The notes beneath the pieces were generated by a model. That model saw only the letters and a list, made by a program, of their open reading frames with translations, was not told the origin of the DNA and searched no databases. Positions 44,770-55,997 of a stretch of DNA of 64,000 bases are shown in pieces (position 1 is the stretch's first letter; each line of letters opens with the position of its first letter). A program made the translations under genes and the position numbers. Origin of the DNA: Paralichthys olivaceus (lineage: Eukaryota > Chordata > Actinopteri > Pleuronectiformes > Paralichthyidae); NCBI RefSeq assembly GCF_024713975.1, contig NC_091093.1, forward strand, positions 31,760,001 to 31,824,000, written 5' to 3'.

Positions 44770-46135
44770 GATCAGAGAATAAGATGAAGTGTTAAAAGAG
44801 GTTTCAAGAATAAGATAAAGTGTTAAAAGATGTTTAAAGAATAATATGAAGTTTAAAAGATGTTTAAAGAATAAGATGAAGTGTTAAAGGTTTAAAGAAT
44901 AAGATGAAGTTTTAAAAGATGTTTAAAGAATAAGATGAAGTGTTAAAAGAGGTTTCAAGAATAAGATAAAGTGTTAAAAGATGTTTAAAGAACAAGATGA
45001 ATGTTAAAAGATGTTTAAAGAATAATATGAAGTTTAAAAGATGTTTAAAGAATAAGATGAAGTGTTAAAGGTTTAAAGAATAAGATGAAGTTTTAAAAGA
45101 TGTTTAAAGAATAATATGAAGTTTAAAAGATGTTTAAAGAATAAGATGAAGTGTTAAAGGTTTAAAGAATAAGATAAAGTATTAAAAGAAGTTTCAAGAA
45201 TAATATGAAGTTTAAAAGATGTTTAAAGAATAAGATGAAGTTTTAAAAGATGTTTAAAGAATAAGATGAAGTTTTAAAAGATGTTTAAAGAATAAGATAA
45301 AGTATTAAAAGAAGTTTCAAGAATAATATGAATGTTAAAAGATGTTTAAAGAATAAGATAAAGTGTTAAAAGATGTTTAAAGAATAAGATGAAGTGTTAA
45401 AAGAGGTTTCAAGAATAAGATAAAGTGTTAAAAGATGTTTAAAGAACAAGATGAATGTTAAAAGATGTTTAAAGAATAATATGAAGTTTAAAAGATGTTT
45501 AAAGAATAAGATGAAGTGTTAAAGGTTTCAAGAATAAGATGAATGTTAAAAGATGTTTAAAGAATAATATGAAGTTTAAAAGATGTTTAAAGAATAAGAT
45601 GAAGTGTTAAAGGTTTAAAGAATAAGATGAAGTGTTAAAAGATGTTTCAAGAATAATATGAAGTTTAAAAGATGTTTAAAGAATAAGATGAATGTTAAAA
45701 GATGTTTAAAGAATAATATGAAGTTTAAAAGATGTTTAAAGAATAAGATAAAGTGTTAAAAGATGTTTAAAGAACAATATGAAGTTTAAAAGATGTTTAA
45801 AGAATAAGATAAAGTGTTAAAAGATGTTTAAAGAATAAGATGAAGTGTTAAAAGAGGTTTCAAGAATAAGATGAATGTTAAAAGATGTTTAAAGAATAAT
45901 ATGAAGTTTAAAAGATGTTTAAAGAATAAGATGAAGTGTTAAAGGTTTAAAGAATAAGATAAAGTGTTAAAAGATGTTTAAAGAACAATATGAAGTTTAA
46001 AAGATGTTTAAAGAATAAGATAAAGTGTTAAAAGATGTTTAAAGAATAATATGAAGTGTTAAAAGACGTTTCAAGAACAATATGAAGTGTTAAAAGATGT
46101 TTAAAGAATAAGATAAAGTGTTAAAGGTTTAAATA
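44770..46135. repeat. 1.4 kb AT-rich minisatellite between prc1 and ptpmt1
   Basis: About 45 copies of a 24-31 bp unit, AAAGAATAAGATGAAGTGTT followed by AAAAGATGTTT. Frequent variants are AATATGAAGTTTAAAAG, ACAAGATGAATG and AGGTTTCAAG. Blocks of several units recur in the same order, so it grew by higher-order duplication. The strand is strongly purine-rich (A/G). It ends about 380 bp before the ptpmt1 ATG. Confidence 0.97.
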
Positions 46136-46348
46136 TGAGTAACAGTATGAAGAAATACAACAAACTGAGTTTAAAGCTTGAAACTTTAACCACATTCCCT
46201 CAGTTCATCTAATTCTAGTTTGAATGATTGTAATGGGAGGACATTCTAAAATCTCTGTATAATAAATAATCAAACTCGTAAATGAAAAGAAAAGAAATCA
46301 ATCAAAGAGAAAGGAAGTCACGGTTTTTTCTATTTTAAAGGATTTCCA

Positions 46349-46372
46349 CCGGAACCTGCGTCACAACCGGAA
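46349..46372 (+). promoter_or_regulatory. ptpmt1 promoter: two CCGGAA (ETS-type) sites
   Basis: CCGGAA at 46349-46354 and 46367-46372, 18 bp apart, with GCGTCAC between. They lie 145-168 bp before the ATG. Paired ETS/NRF2(GABP)-type sites are frequent in promoters of nuclear genes for mitochondrial proteins, which fits PTPMT1; binding is inferred. Confidence 0.5.
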
Positions 46373-46516
46373 AAGGAAGAAAATCCAGCGACGGACACTT
46401 GTTGGTGTGACCCCAGGAGGCACAGGTGTGATTCAGAGACTCAGTTTCTCCACAGCTCGGAGAAGAAGTCCTGACAAACTGAGTCTTTACGTCGCTCTTT
46501 CACACGGAGCTCCGTC

Positions 46517-48433
46517 ATGTCCGCAGCCGTGGCGCGGCTGCTCTTCTACCCGACGTTAGGATACAATGTTCTCATGGAGAAAGTGTCGAGCCGCCGCTGG
46601 TTCGACCGGGTGGACGAGACCGTGATAGTGGGAGCACTTCCGTTCAGATCCATGACCACACAGGTGAGTGTGTCCGAAAACAGAGAGGCTATCCCGGCCT
46701 GAGTGCCCCGGTGAGCCGCCCGGTTCATTTCATATTCAGCAGGTGATGGTCAGTGTGATGATGATGATGATCAGTGTGATGACGATGATGATCAGTGTGA
46801 TGATGATGATGATCAGTGTGATGATGATGATGATCAGTGTGATGATGATGATGATCAGTGTGATGACGATGATGATCAGTGTGATGATGATGATGATCAG
46901 TGTGATGATGATGATGATGATCAGTGTGATGATGATGATGATCAGTGTGATGATGATGATGATGATCAGTGTGATGATGATGATGATGATCAGTGTGATG
47001 ATGGTTCAGTGTGATGATGATGATGATCAGTGTGATGATGATGATGATCAGTGTGATGATGATGATGATGATCAGTGTGATGATGATGATGATGATCAGT
47101 GTGATGATGATGATGATCAGTGTGATGATGGTTCAGTGTGATGATGGTTCAGTGTGATGATGATGATGGTCAGTGTGATGATGATGATGATGATCAGTGT
47201 GATGATGATGGTTCAGTGTGATGATGATGATGATGATGATCAGTGTGATGATGGTTCAGTTTGATGATGGTTCAGTTTGATGATGGTTCAGTTTGATGAT
47301 GGTTCAGTTTGATGATGATGATGATCAGTGTGATGATGATGATGATGATCAGTGTGATGATGATGATGATCAGTGTGATGATGATGATGATGATCAGTGT
47401 GATGATGATGATGATCAGTGTGATGATGATTCAGTTTGATGGTGGTTCAGTGTGATGATGATCAGTGTGTTGATCAGTGTGTTGATCAGTGTGTTGATGT
47501 GTTACAGCTCGTAGAAACAGAAAATATCCGAGGAGTCGTCACCATGAATGAAGAGTATGAAACTAAATATTTCTGTAACTCAGCTGAGGTGAGTTGACTT
47601 GTCTTTTCATGTGTAGACAAAAAAAGTGATACAACTGGTTTAATTTCATGAAAATAATGAATGATTTGTGTCAGATGATAAAAAATCAGGTGGTTCAGAG
47701 CTGAATCTTCTCGTCATTATTTGCTGGAAGAGATGTTTATGTTGTTCCAGCTTCTGAAATATGATAATTTGCAGAATATGATATTAAAATGAGTATCTTT
47801 TGACTTTCCCTGACAAATGACGCTGGGTGAAGGAATGGCGTGACGCAGGCGTAGAGCAGCTGAGGCTGAGCACAGTCGACCTCACTGGCGTCCCCAGTCT
47901 GGAGAACCTGCATCGTGGCGTGGAATTCGCCCTGCAGCACAGAGAGCAGGGAACCAGCGTGTACATCCACTGCAAGGCTGGTCGCTCCCGCAGCGCCACA
48001 CTGGCTGCTGCCTACCTCATCAGGGTAAGTACAGAACTGTGGGGGGCAGAGGGAAGGCAGTTTGGTAGAGTAGTAGATGGTTGGTAAACTGAGTTAGCAA
48101 AAGAGAAGCATCTTCACAGTGAAATGCAACATAATGTAAAGTCCCTGCAGTAAATCATTTACATTTTGAAAGTCAAACTTAAAACAGTATTTCCGTGTAT
48201 AGCAGAAATACACTAAAACCTTTGACACTGCAGGGACCCAGTGTTGATGTAAATACTGAAAAGTCAGTTTCATGATTGTTTTGATGTTGCCTTTCCAATC
48301 ACAGTTACACTGCTGGACTCCAGAGGAGGCCTGTCAGAAGCTTGCGACAGTCCGACCCCACGTCCTGGTGCGTGCCGCTCAGCTGCAGATGTTGCGGACG
48401 TACTACCAGCAGGTGTGTGAACAGTCCAGCTGA
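46517..48433 (+). CDS. ptpmt1: PTPMT1, mitochondrial phosphatidylglycerophosphate phosphatase
   Basis: Dual-specificity-like phosphatase of the inner mitochondrial membrane that makes phosphatidylglycerol from PGP, a step to cardiolipin. Exons: 46517-46663, 47508-47588, 47833-48024, 48305-48433; 182 residues, slightly shorter than human (about 201). The N-terminus ([20 protein letters not shown]) is the amphipathic/hydrophobic targeting segment of the family. [16 protein letters not shown] is typical of PTPMT1. The CX5R signature is HCKAGRSRS with catalytic Cys123 and Arg129, and the general acid is probably Asp92 (RLSTVDLTG). The C-terminal helix ([20 protein letters not shown]) matches. Intron 1 is a GAT-rich minisatellite that reaches the exon 2 acceptor. 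The exon 3 acceptor (GGGTGAAG before GAATGG) is weak but is fixed by protein homology. Poly(A) candidates are at 48857 and 49014. Confidence 0.97.
46740..47490. repeat. GATGATGATCAGTGTGAT minisatellite in ptpmt1 intron 1
   Basis: Copies of CAGTGTGATGATGATGATGAT of varying GAT number, with TGATGGTTCAGTTTGATGATG variants in the right half and CAGTGTGTTGAT at the right end. It runs from 20 bp inside the intron's first part to within about 17 bp of the exon 2 acceptor at 47507. Open frames across it (SVMMMMI or QCDDDDD type) are artefacts. Confidence 0.97.
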
Positions 48434-49483
48434 GAGCACAGGGCAACAAGTGGACGCCGTCATGTTCCCAGCAGCTGGACTCAATGTGGACCCACAGACT
48501 GAATTCATGAAGCTGCTGTCGTATGAATGAATCCTTTACATTTTACTGTGAATGACAAACACACACCCAATGATTATTTTAAATCAAATATCAAGAGTTT
48601 TATTGGTAAATAGCAAATTTCACTTGTGAAAAATAAGTGAGAAGAAATCATAATTTCTACACTTTTAACCATCATTTCATAAAACCCCAAACTTTGAAGT
48701 GACTAAAACATCTCCACTCTCTGGTTTTATCACCTGGAGCTAAAACTGATTATTATGATTTCTGAACATGGATCACATTAAAAATAACAAAAACACTTTT
48801 TCAAACTTTTTCAAACCTTGTGATTTTTCTTTCCTCCCAATATTTCTGACTTTCAAAATAAATGTTTGTGTTGTTACATTAACAGTGTCACAACAAGATG
48901 AGGATGTTTTACTGCGTATTTCAGCAGTGATGTTGTTACTGAAAAAACTAAAAACCTTTTATTTCAAGTCATTATTTTTTCCTCTGGTGCCTCATAACTT
49001 AAAAAAACAATCAAATAAAATATTTGTGAGATGAATTCATAATAATGGTGTTTCTGCTCCTTTATTTTCAGCACGTAGTTAAAAGACTTTAAAGCAATTA
49101 AAAATATATTTTCTGAGTTTTTCACACCACAAGCAGTGTGTTATCAACCAGCAAAGCAAATTCTGTTAAGTCAAAGTTAAAAAATAGGACACCACACAGA
49201 GTACAACCAAAATAAATTCTCTCTGTAAGTGTTGTCAGAATACCAACATTTGAGTCAGCGATACCAATGAAATTCAGGATCACCTGCACTGATTGATCCT
49301 CTGGTGCAGGTGGAGGTGCTCTTTCAGCCTCCTCTTATTTGACACAAAGCTGATCTGGAATGAATGTATAAATAAGATGGAGAAAAAATGCAAGATGGTT
49401 CTCAATGTAATGAGATGTCTCAAAGGGTCTGAATGAGGAGCCAGTAGAAAAGCTTTTAAGATTATATATATATATATAATATA
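48434..49483. other. ptpmt1 3' UTR and intergenic DNA
   Basis: AATAAA occurs at 48857-48862 and 49014-49019 (plus strand), and either could end ptpmt1. An (AT)n run lies at 49461-49478. No other gene or RNA signal is visible. Confidence 0.5.
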
Positions 49484-50168
49484 CACTCACCGGCCACTTT
49501 ATTAGGCACACCTGTTCAATTGCTTGTTAACACAAATAGCTAATCAGCCAATCACATGGCAGCAACTCAGTAAATGTAGGCATCCAGACGTGGTGAAGAC
49601 GACTTGCTGAAGTTCAAACTGAGCATCAGAATGGGGAAGAAAGTGGATTTAAGTGACTTTGAACGTGTCGTGGTTGTTGGTGCCAGACGAGCTGGTCTGA
49701 GTATTTCAAAAACTGCTGATTTACTGGGATTTTCATGCACGACCATCTCTAGGGTTCACAGAGAACGGTCCTAAGAAGAGTAAATATCCAGTGGGCTGCA
49801 GTTGTGTGGATGAAGATGTCTTGTTGAGGTCAGAGGTCAGAGGAGGATGGGCAGAGTGGTTGGAGATGATAGAAAGGAAACAGTAACTCAAATAACCACT
49901 CGTTACAACCAAGGTCTGCAGAATCTCTGAACACAACACGTGGACCCTTGGAGCAGATGGGCTACAGCAGCAGAAGACCTCACCGGTGCCACTCCTGTCA
50001 GCTGAGATCTACTGAGGCAAACGTTCACAGACTCAGAACTGGACATTAGAAGATTGGAAATCGTTGCCTGGTCTGATGAGTCTCGATTTCATTCATGGTC
50101 AGAATTTAAACAACATGAAAGCGTGGATCCATCCTCGTATCAAGGTTCAGGCTGGTGGAGGTGTAATG
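49484..50168 (+). mobile_element. Tc1/mariner-type DNA transposon, truncated
   Basis: It starts CACTCACCGGCCACTTTATT then AGGCACACCTGTTCAATTGC, the well-known left end of a teleost Tc1-like family. From about 49631 the plus strand reads MGKKVDLSDFERVVVVGARR, then AGLSISKTADLLGFSCTTIS, then RVHRER before a stop: the first helix-turn-helix of the transposase. Later parts (VAWSDESRFHSWSEF near 50064) hold the DES-R-F region of the DDE domain. It breaks off near GCTGGTGGAGGTGTAATG. About half the element and the right end are missing, and frames are interrupted, so it is inactive. It abuts the ndufs3 promoter. Confidence 0.9.
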
Positions 50169-50227
50169 AACAGGATTTAAGATTCTTTATTCTTTTATTT
50201 AGGTATTTCCACAGGGCCACACTCCAA

Positions 50228-50290
50228 CACAGTAGGGGGCGGTAATGCGCCTTAAACTCGCCGTTAACCAAAAAGAAGAAGATCCGTCCC
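50228..50290 (+). promoter_or_regulatory. ndufs3 proximal promoter with GGCGGTAATGC module
   Basis: AGTAGGGGGCGGTAATGCGC, then CTTAAACTCGCCGTTAACC, then AAAAAGAAGAAGATCCGTCC, ending 35-40 bp before the ATG. The same three-part layout sits before hypk at 16790-16870. GCCACACTCCAACACAG just upstream separates it from the Tc1 relic. No TATA box is seen. Confidence 0.5.
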
Positions 50291-50324
50291 GGACAGCGAC
50301 TAGCTCCTCCGGAGGCAAACAAAC

Positions 50325-52221
50325 ATGGCGGCGTCGTTGATGCGGTTTGTCCGCGGAGGTTTCGGAAGAAGTTTGGACAGTAAGTCGATCAGAACCTGAT
50401 TTTATTTAATCCTCAATGATCTTTGTCTTTTGTTTCGAGTCTGTTTCACGACATCAAAGAAGAAACAGCCTCATCTACAACCGTCAAATGTTTCCGGTTT
50501 GACCTTCGAGCTAGCGACAGCTAATGCTAACGTTAGCCTGCAGAAGATGGACACTTCTTTCTAACAAATTACTTTTTAAATACTTTTTAAATAAGATTCA
50601 CAGAATCCACTTCTCTCTTTAACTTGATATGAAACGTGTCATTTCAGAATCAACGACACTTTGTTTTCATTCTTGTTTTCTCTGCTTCTGTTGCTCAGTA
50701 GATTATTCTGTCAGGTTTCATGTAGCTTCAGGTTTGATTTAGATTCAGGTTTGATTTAGATTTGATCAGGTTTGATTTAGGTTCAGGTTTGATTCAGGTT
50801 TGATTTAGATTCAGGTTTGATTTAGATTCAGGTTTGATTTAGATTCAGGTTTGATTTAGATTTGATGTAGCTTCAGGTTTGATTTAGCTTCAGGTTTCAT
50901 GTAGCTTTAGGTTTGATTCAGGTTTGATTTAGCTTCAGGTTTGATTTAGCTTCAGGTTTGATTTAGTTTCAGGTTTGATTTAGATTCAGGTTTGATTCAG
51001 GTTTGATTTAGATTTGATGTAGCTTCAGGTTTGATTTAGCTTCAGGTTTCATGTAGCTTTAGGTTTGATTCAGGTTTGATTTAGCTTCAGGTTTGATTTA
51101 GTTTCAGGTTTGATTTAGATTCAGGTTTGATGTAGAAGTGTTTGTCTTCTGCTCTTCTCTCAGTTGCGAGGAGTTCGTGTCTCCAGCAGCAGATCAGACC
51201 ACAGAGCTCCACCACGGAAACCAGTCGTGAGTACAGAGTCAAGCAGTATGGCTGAACCACTGATGTGGTGACGCTCCAGTTCATGCTTCTCATGTATTGT
51301 CATCAAGGTTGGATCAACAGACCACAGTGTTCTTAATAAATAAAATAGAAAAGTTGACAGCTGCTGCATTGCTCAATCATTATAAACCTCTGTCCTTCAT
51401 GCAGCCACCACCAGGCCCTCGGATGCCGTCACTCACAACCAACTGGCAGCGTTTGGAGAGTATGTGGCTGAGATGATGCCCAAATACATCCAGCAGGTCC
51501 AGGTAAGAATGTCACAGACTCTGTTCACACCTGATATCAACATCCATTCTGAGTGATCAGAAGTGATTGGGGTCTGAACCTCTTTATATTCAGTCTATGG
51601 TCTGAATGGACTCAAATGTGTCTTAAATTCTGATCACTTAGGCACATTCAGAGGGTTCAAAAAAACAAAAAGAGCACATGGCTGATAGAGATGATACTGT
51701 GATCTTCTTTTATCAGTTTTTGTTGTTTATGTCTCCATAATCCTGGAGACAGCCATGGAAAGGGAAAGGTGTCTTCTGGTTGTCCAGACATCCATAGCTC
51801 ATCCTTCCATCCCATTCTGGTGAAAATGTTTTCTCAGAAATGGCTTCAGGGAATTTGCATTTTTGATCTTTGGGAACTTTTTTTTTCATCTGATGTCTTA
51901 ACTTGTCTGTAAAAGAACCTAAACAGAGAACATGAGTGAAGGATTCCCATTATTTATTATCAAGATCCAAACAGGAAACAGCTGTTAGAACCTCCCCAAC
52001 ATGTAGATATGTTTGTGTGCTCATGTGTAAGTGACCTGGTGTGTGTCCTTGTGTTGTAGGTGACCTGTTTTAATGAGCTGGAGGTGATGATTCACCCAGA
52101 CGGAGTGATCCCCGTGCTCACCTTCCTCAGGGACCACACCAATGCCCAGTACAGGAACATGATTGACCTGACTGCTGTTGACATCCCAACACGGCAGAAC
52201 CGCTTTGAGGTAATTTGTCTC

Positions 52222-52288
<67 letters not shown>

Positions 52289-53710
52289 TAAACATTAAAC
52301 ACACATTAAATGTTACATGAGACAAACACACTCACTCTCCACGATAATGTAACAGTTCTATAAGTTCATGTTTTTTCCACCAGTTCAAATTATCACAAAT
52401 ATATTTCTGAGAAATCTTGTTTTGTCTGTATAGTTTTTATCTTCTTAACATAAGAGTTTTAAGCTCACTGATTGGTTGTCTTCTCTTGATGCACCTTTCA
52501 TTGTAACAATGTCTGTGCTGGTTTACAGATCGTATACAACCTGCTGTCGTTGCGCTACAATTCTCGTATCCGTGTCAAGACGTACACGGACGAGTTGTCG
52601 CCAGTGGACTCTGCAGTGCCTGTCCACAAGGCCGCCAACTGGTATGAGAGGGAGGTGAGTCGCAACCTGCAGAGGAAGACATAAAATATTGCCATATTTT
52701 ATGTCTTGAGGACATTGATGATGTCGAGTGTTGATAAAAATGAAGTAGCATGAGACAAATGAATACATTTGTTCATCCACAGTTTATTTGTGGTCATAGG
52801 TCACAGGGTTTGCTGCTGGTTGTCAGTGTGACATTGTGTTTATCCTCATTCTGTTTTTAAATATCTCAGATCTGAGTGTTATGTTGGGTTCATACTGACA
52901 CTGAGCAGAATGAGTGAAAAGAGTGTGCGTGTGTCTTCAGGTGTGGGACATGTTTGGTGTGTTCTTTTCCAACCACCCAGACCTGAGGCGTATTCTGACA
53001 GACTACGGATTCGAAGGACATCCCTTCAGAAAGGACTTTCCTCTGTCTGGATACGTTGAGGTGAGTTTAACCTGTGACAGCGATCAGCTTTTTTCAGCTC
53101 CATCAACATGTGATTCATGTGTTTCCTTCACAAGATAAATGTAGGAGGACGTCAGTGAGACAGATAGAACGCTTCAACTATCCAACTCTGCTGCATCCTG
53201 TTATTTGTTTTTAGCTCATTAATGTATCCAGGGATCCAAATGCTTTGAAAATCCTTCAGTTTGTGTAATGAAAGAATATTTCATGTCCTAAATAACTGTG
53301 TGAAACTGAATTGATGTCTTTTGGAGGAATGAATGAATTTTAACACAGTATCTTACTTTCACTTTACTTCCTGAGAGAATACACTTCACATTCTGATGAT
53401 TTAAAATTCATCAATATATCGACACTGAAATCCTCTCACAGTCTCTTATTTGTACATTTTTCACCAAGACTTGAAAACCCAACCCTTTGAAATTCATCAA
53501 CCATGAAAACTTTGAAATAACTTTAAATGAAATCTGCAGGTGCGCTATGATGACGAGGTGAAGCGGGTGGTGGCTGAGCCTGTGGAGCTGGCGCAGGAGT
53601 TCAGAAAGTTTGACCTGAACACACCCTGGGAGGTGTTCCCCGCCTACCGAGAGCCCAAAGATACTGCTCCCAAACTGGAGGCTGGTGAAGAGGCCCCTGA
53701 GAAGAAGTGA
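50325..53710 (+). CDS. ndufs3: NDUFS3, 30 kDa core subunit of mitochondrial complex I
   Basis: Core subunit of the NADH:ubiquinone oxidoreductase Q module on the matrix side (bacterial NuoC). Exons: 50325-50379, 51164-51226, 51405-51502, 52060-52209, 52529-52654, 52941-53060, 53540-53710; 260 residues (human 264). Residues 1 to about 35 ([18 protein letters not shown]) are an Arg-rich mitochondrial presequence. The mature part begins near [17 protein letters not shown]. The 30 kDa signature is intact: [20 protein letters not shown], then [20 protein letters not shown] at about residues 159-200, then LSGYVEVRYDDE. The tail ([11 protein letters not shown] to APEKK) matches the family. The start is preceded by AAACATGG, a good context. 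A poly(A) signal, AATAAA, is at 53800-53805. ptpmt1 lies upstream on the same strand, as these two mitochondrial genes are paired in human. Confidence 0.98.
50715..51130. repeat. Minisatellite CAGGTTTGATTTAGATT in ndufs3 intron 1
   Basis: About 24 copies of a 17-18 bp unit, CAGGTTTGATTTAG(A/C)TT, with shorter CAGGTTTGATT copies. A larger block of about 190 bp appears twice (compare 50865-50960 with 51012-51100). It ends 33 bp before the exon 2 acceptor. Confidence 0.96.
51520..51660. repeat. MITE-like dispersed repeat in ndufs3 intron 3
   Basis: CTGTTCACACCTGATATCAA then CATCCATTCTGAGTGATCAG: same family as 25755-26160 and 42440-43090. It also holds the TATATTCAGTCTATGGTC motif. Confidence 0.45.
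52216..52286. repeat. (CA)n microsatellite in ndufs3 intron 4
   Basis: About 70 bp of pure CA dinucleotides, starting seven bases after the exon 4 donor. It is likely to be length-variable and close to a splice donor. Confidence 0.98.
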
Positions 53711-53799
53711 CGTCCTTTTGTGTAGTCTGTGGACACACCATGTTCCGTTTGTGTCATTGTGGGACTCAGTCCCCCTGAACAACCTGAAATATTTATGTA

Positions 53800-53805
53800 A
53801 ATAAA
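53800..53805 (+). promoter_or_regulatory. ndufs3 poly(A) signal
   Basis: AATAAA 90 bp after the ndufs3 stop codon. Confidence 0.8.
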
Positions 53806-53879
53806 ACAATCTTTAAATTAATTTAGTGGAGCTGTGGTTTTTATCAACAAGAGATTTTTATGCCAGTGGCTGGAAACAT

Positions 53880-54055
53880 GTTTTTGGGTTTTACATACGT
53901 CCGTCTGTACGAACTTCCCGCTCAGGAAGAATCCATCCAGGGAATGTCTTCAAAGTTAATACAAATATTCATTTGGTCTTAACGATGACCTGAATAGAAT
54001 TTGGTGGCCAAAGGCCAAGGTCACTGTAACCTCACAAAGGCAGAGTCCATCACCA
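53880..54055 (+). repeat. Dispersed teleost repeat, second copy
   Basis: ACGTCCGTCTGTACGAACTT, CCATCCAGGGAATGTCTTCA and GGTGGCCAAAGGCCAAGGTC then ACTGTAACCTCACAAAG: same family as 29340-29730. Confidence 0.55.
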
Positions 54056-54079
54056 GGTTGGGTACCTTCCGGGTAACTC

Positions 54080-54990
54080 GCAATAAGGTTATAATAACAG
54101 TAACAGGTAAATAATATGTATTTGTGTAAATTCACGGGTACTAGTCTGGGTAAAAGTGAACTAAATGCAGGTGGGTAGTGGGTGAGGACAAAAAAATGTG
54201 TTTGACTGAGACACAGCTTGACTCAATCAGTTTGACGTCAATGATGTAATAGCAGTGTAGGCTCGCTGCTCGCTAGTCGATCAAAATGGATGAAATAAAG
54301 ACAAAAATAGTAAGTGGCAAATATCAAATTATGGACAACACATCATTAAGAGCCAAGTCAGATGTTCGGGACAAATTTGGTATTATCAAAGACTCTGAGA
54401 ACAACGTGCTGCTTGTAAATTATGTCAAAAAGTATTAGCTTTTGCTAGCCCAATGCTAGGCACTGAACGGTTCATGTGCAATCCATCCACAAGCGAATTA
54501 CTACATCCATTGAAAGAACACAATTCATTCATCTGGTGCATGTGACACGTGTAAACATAGTGGTGGCCCACCGCTGTGTTACTAGGCTTGGTTGCACCAC
54601 ACTTGTTCAGAGCCAACAGTGCTTCATACCACACTTGGGAAGCCTGCAGAAGATGTCTTCATCTGCCCTCATCGGCTCTGCTTAGTTACTCGTGACCTAC
54701 TTTAAGCGGAACAACCTACAGAATCGTCTGAAGAAAACACTGCATCCATGTGACACGCTGGGACTCCATACATACAGTACGATATGGAATCAGGAGCCAG
54801 TATGAGGAGATCTGTGCACTTCTGGAGGAGCGAGGGGAAGAAAACGTTGGGGGACATTGTTACAATACGATTTAACAAAGCTACCAATGTATAGGTACCA
54901 ATGAACCATTGGATAGGCCCAGTATCTCACATTTACTGCAAAGTTTATTGTTGAAGCAAGAAGAGGTGGTAAGACTAGAAAAGTTCATTT
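54080..54990 (+). mobile_element. Decayed hAT DNA transposon fragment
   Basis: At 54286-54440 the plus strand reads MDEIKTKIVSGKYQIMDNTS, then LRAKSDVRDKFGIIKDSENN and VLLVNYVKKY: a BED-finger head as in hAT transposases, with its Cys lost. At 54690-54860 LVTYFKRNNLQNRLKKTLHP, then a frame change, then QYEEICALLEERGEENV are the hAT words normally found before the catalytic C-terminal part. Several stops and frame shifts lie between. It is inactive and its boundaries are uncertain. A TC-rich tail follows. Confidence 0.6.
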
Positions 54991-55997
54991 TGAAATCTTT
55001 CTTCTCCTTTTCAAACATCTATTTCCCTATTTGAAATTCTTTTACTGAGATTCAATAAAACTAATGTTTTGGTTTGTTTGTTTCTTTTAAAAAAATATAT
55101 ATTTAGTTTAACATGTTTGAAGGAAAACAGTGTTTAGGTCAGTGTTTTATCAGGTTGGTGCAGGATTCAGGAATTAATATAAATCTCTTTGTCCAAAATG
55201 GGAACATTTAATTGAAACAGATTTCACCATCAGTTATACAAATCTACTATACTAGACTCACCCAGCAGATGGCGCTGCAGCATAGAACATACAAATCAAA
55301 GAACCATGATGTTCTAAATTCCTTCCTTGACTTTCACAGACACAAAAAAAGTCCAGGCTGTTTCTTCTCTTTTATTCTGTCAAATATTCGTACATGTAAG
55401 AAATACTCAAAACATTTCAAAGAGTCAACATGAGCCACACCTGAAAAGGTCCAAATGTTTTGTAGGATCTTTTCCCCATGATTTTATTTGTGTGTTTGGG
55501 ATAAAAACCAAATTGACATTTTGACCCATGTCTGCTCAACAAATTCACAATGATCCATTTTTCATCGTGTTCAGAAGAAAGAAAAAAGCACAGACCAGAA
55601 ACATCCAACATATCAGTTACTGCACAGATATAATTCACTGATCAATAAACACACAGGTAACAGGCTGGGCCTGTGGGAGCTGTTCAGCAATCATCATTTT
55701 TACTTTATTGTATTTTCAGTTACATGCATGCATCACACAACTAGTTCAGAGTGTGCCGCTGTGCTTGAGCCATTTCACACACCAGGAGTTTATCTTTGCT
55801 TATAACAGGAATTGATTTTGATTCACAGAACTGGGTCAGGTCTATTTTTGATTTAAACTGAGACGTCACACAAAGAACAGATTGAAAACATCTGGATAAA
55901 TCAGATTTATCCAGATTTATCTTGGAGTTTTTAATCATGATCTCTTCTCTCTGGTTTCATACTGAACGTCTGTGAGCAGCCAAACCAAAGAGAGAGG
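54991..55997. other. Gene-free stretch downstream of ndufs3
   Basis: AT-rich DNA with no coding signal that I can support. At 55880-55922 CAGATTTATCCAGATTTAT is a short direct repeat. Nothing else is noted. Confidence 0.5.

Noticed and set aside
46668-47141. 157-codon frame with Met/Ile/Ser then Asp/Gln/Cys runs
   Set aside because: It is the GAT minisatellite in ptpmt1 intron 1; a frame change merely swaps one homopeptide type for another.
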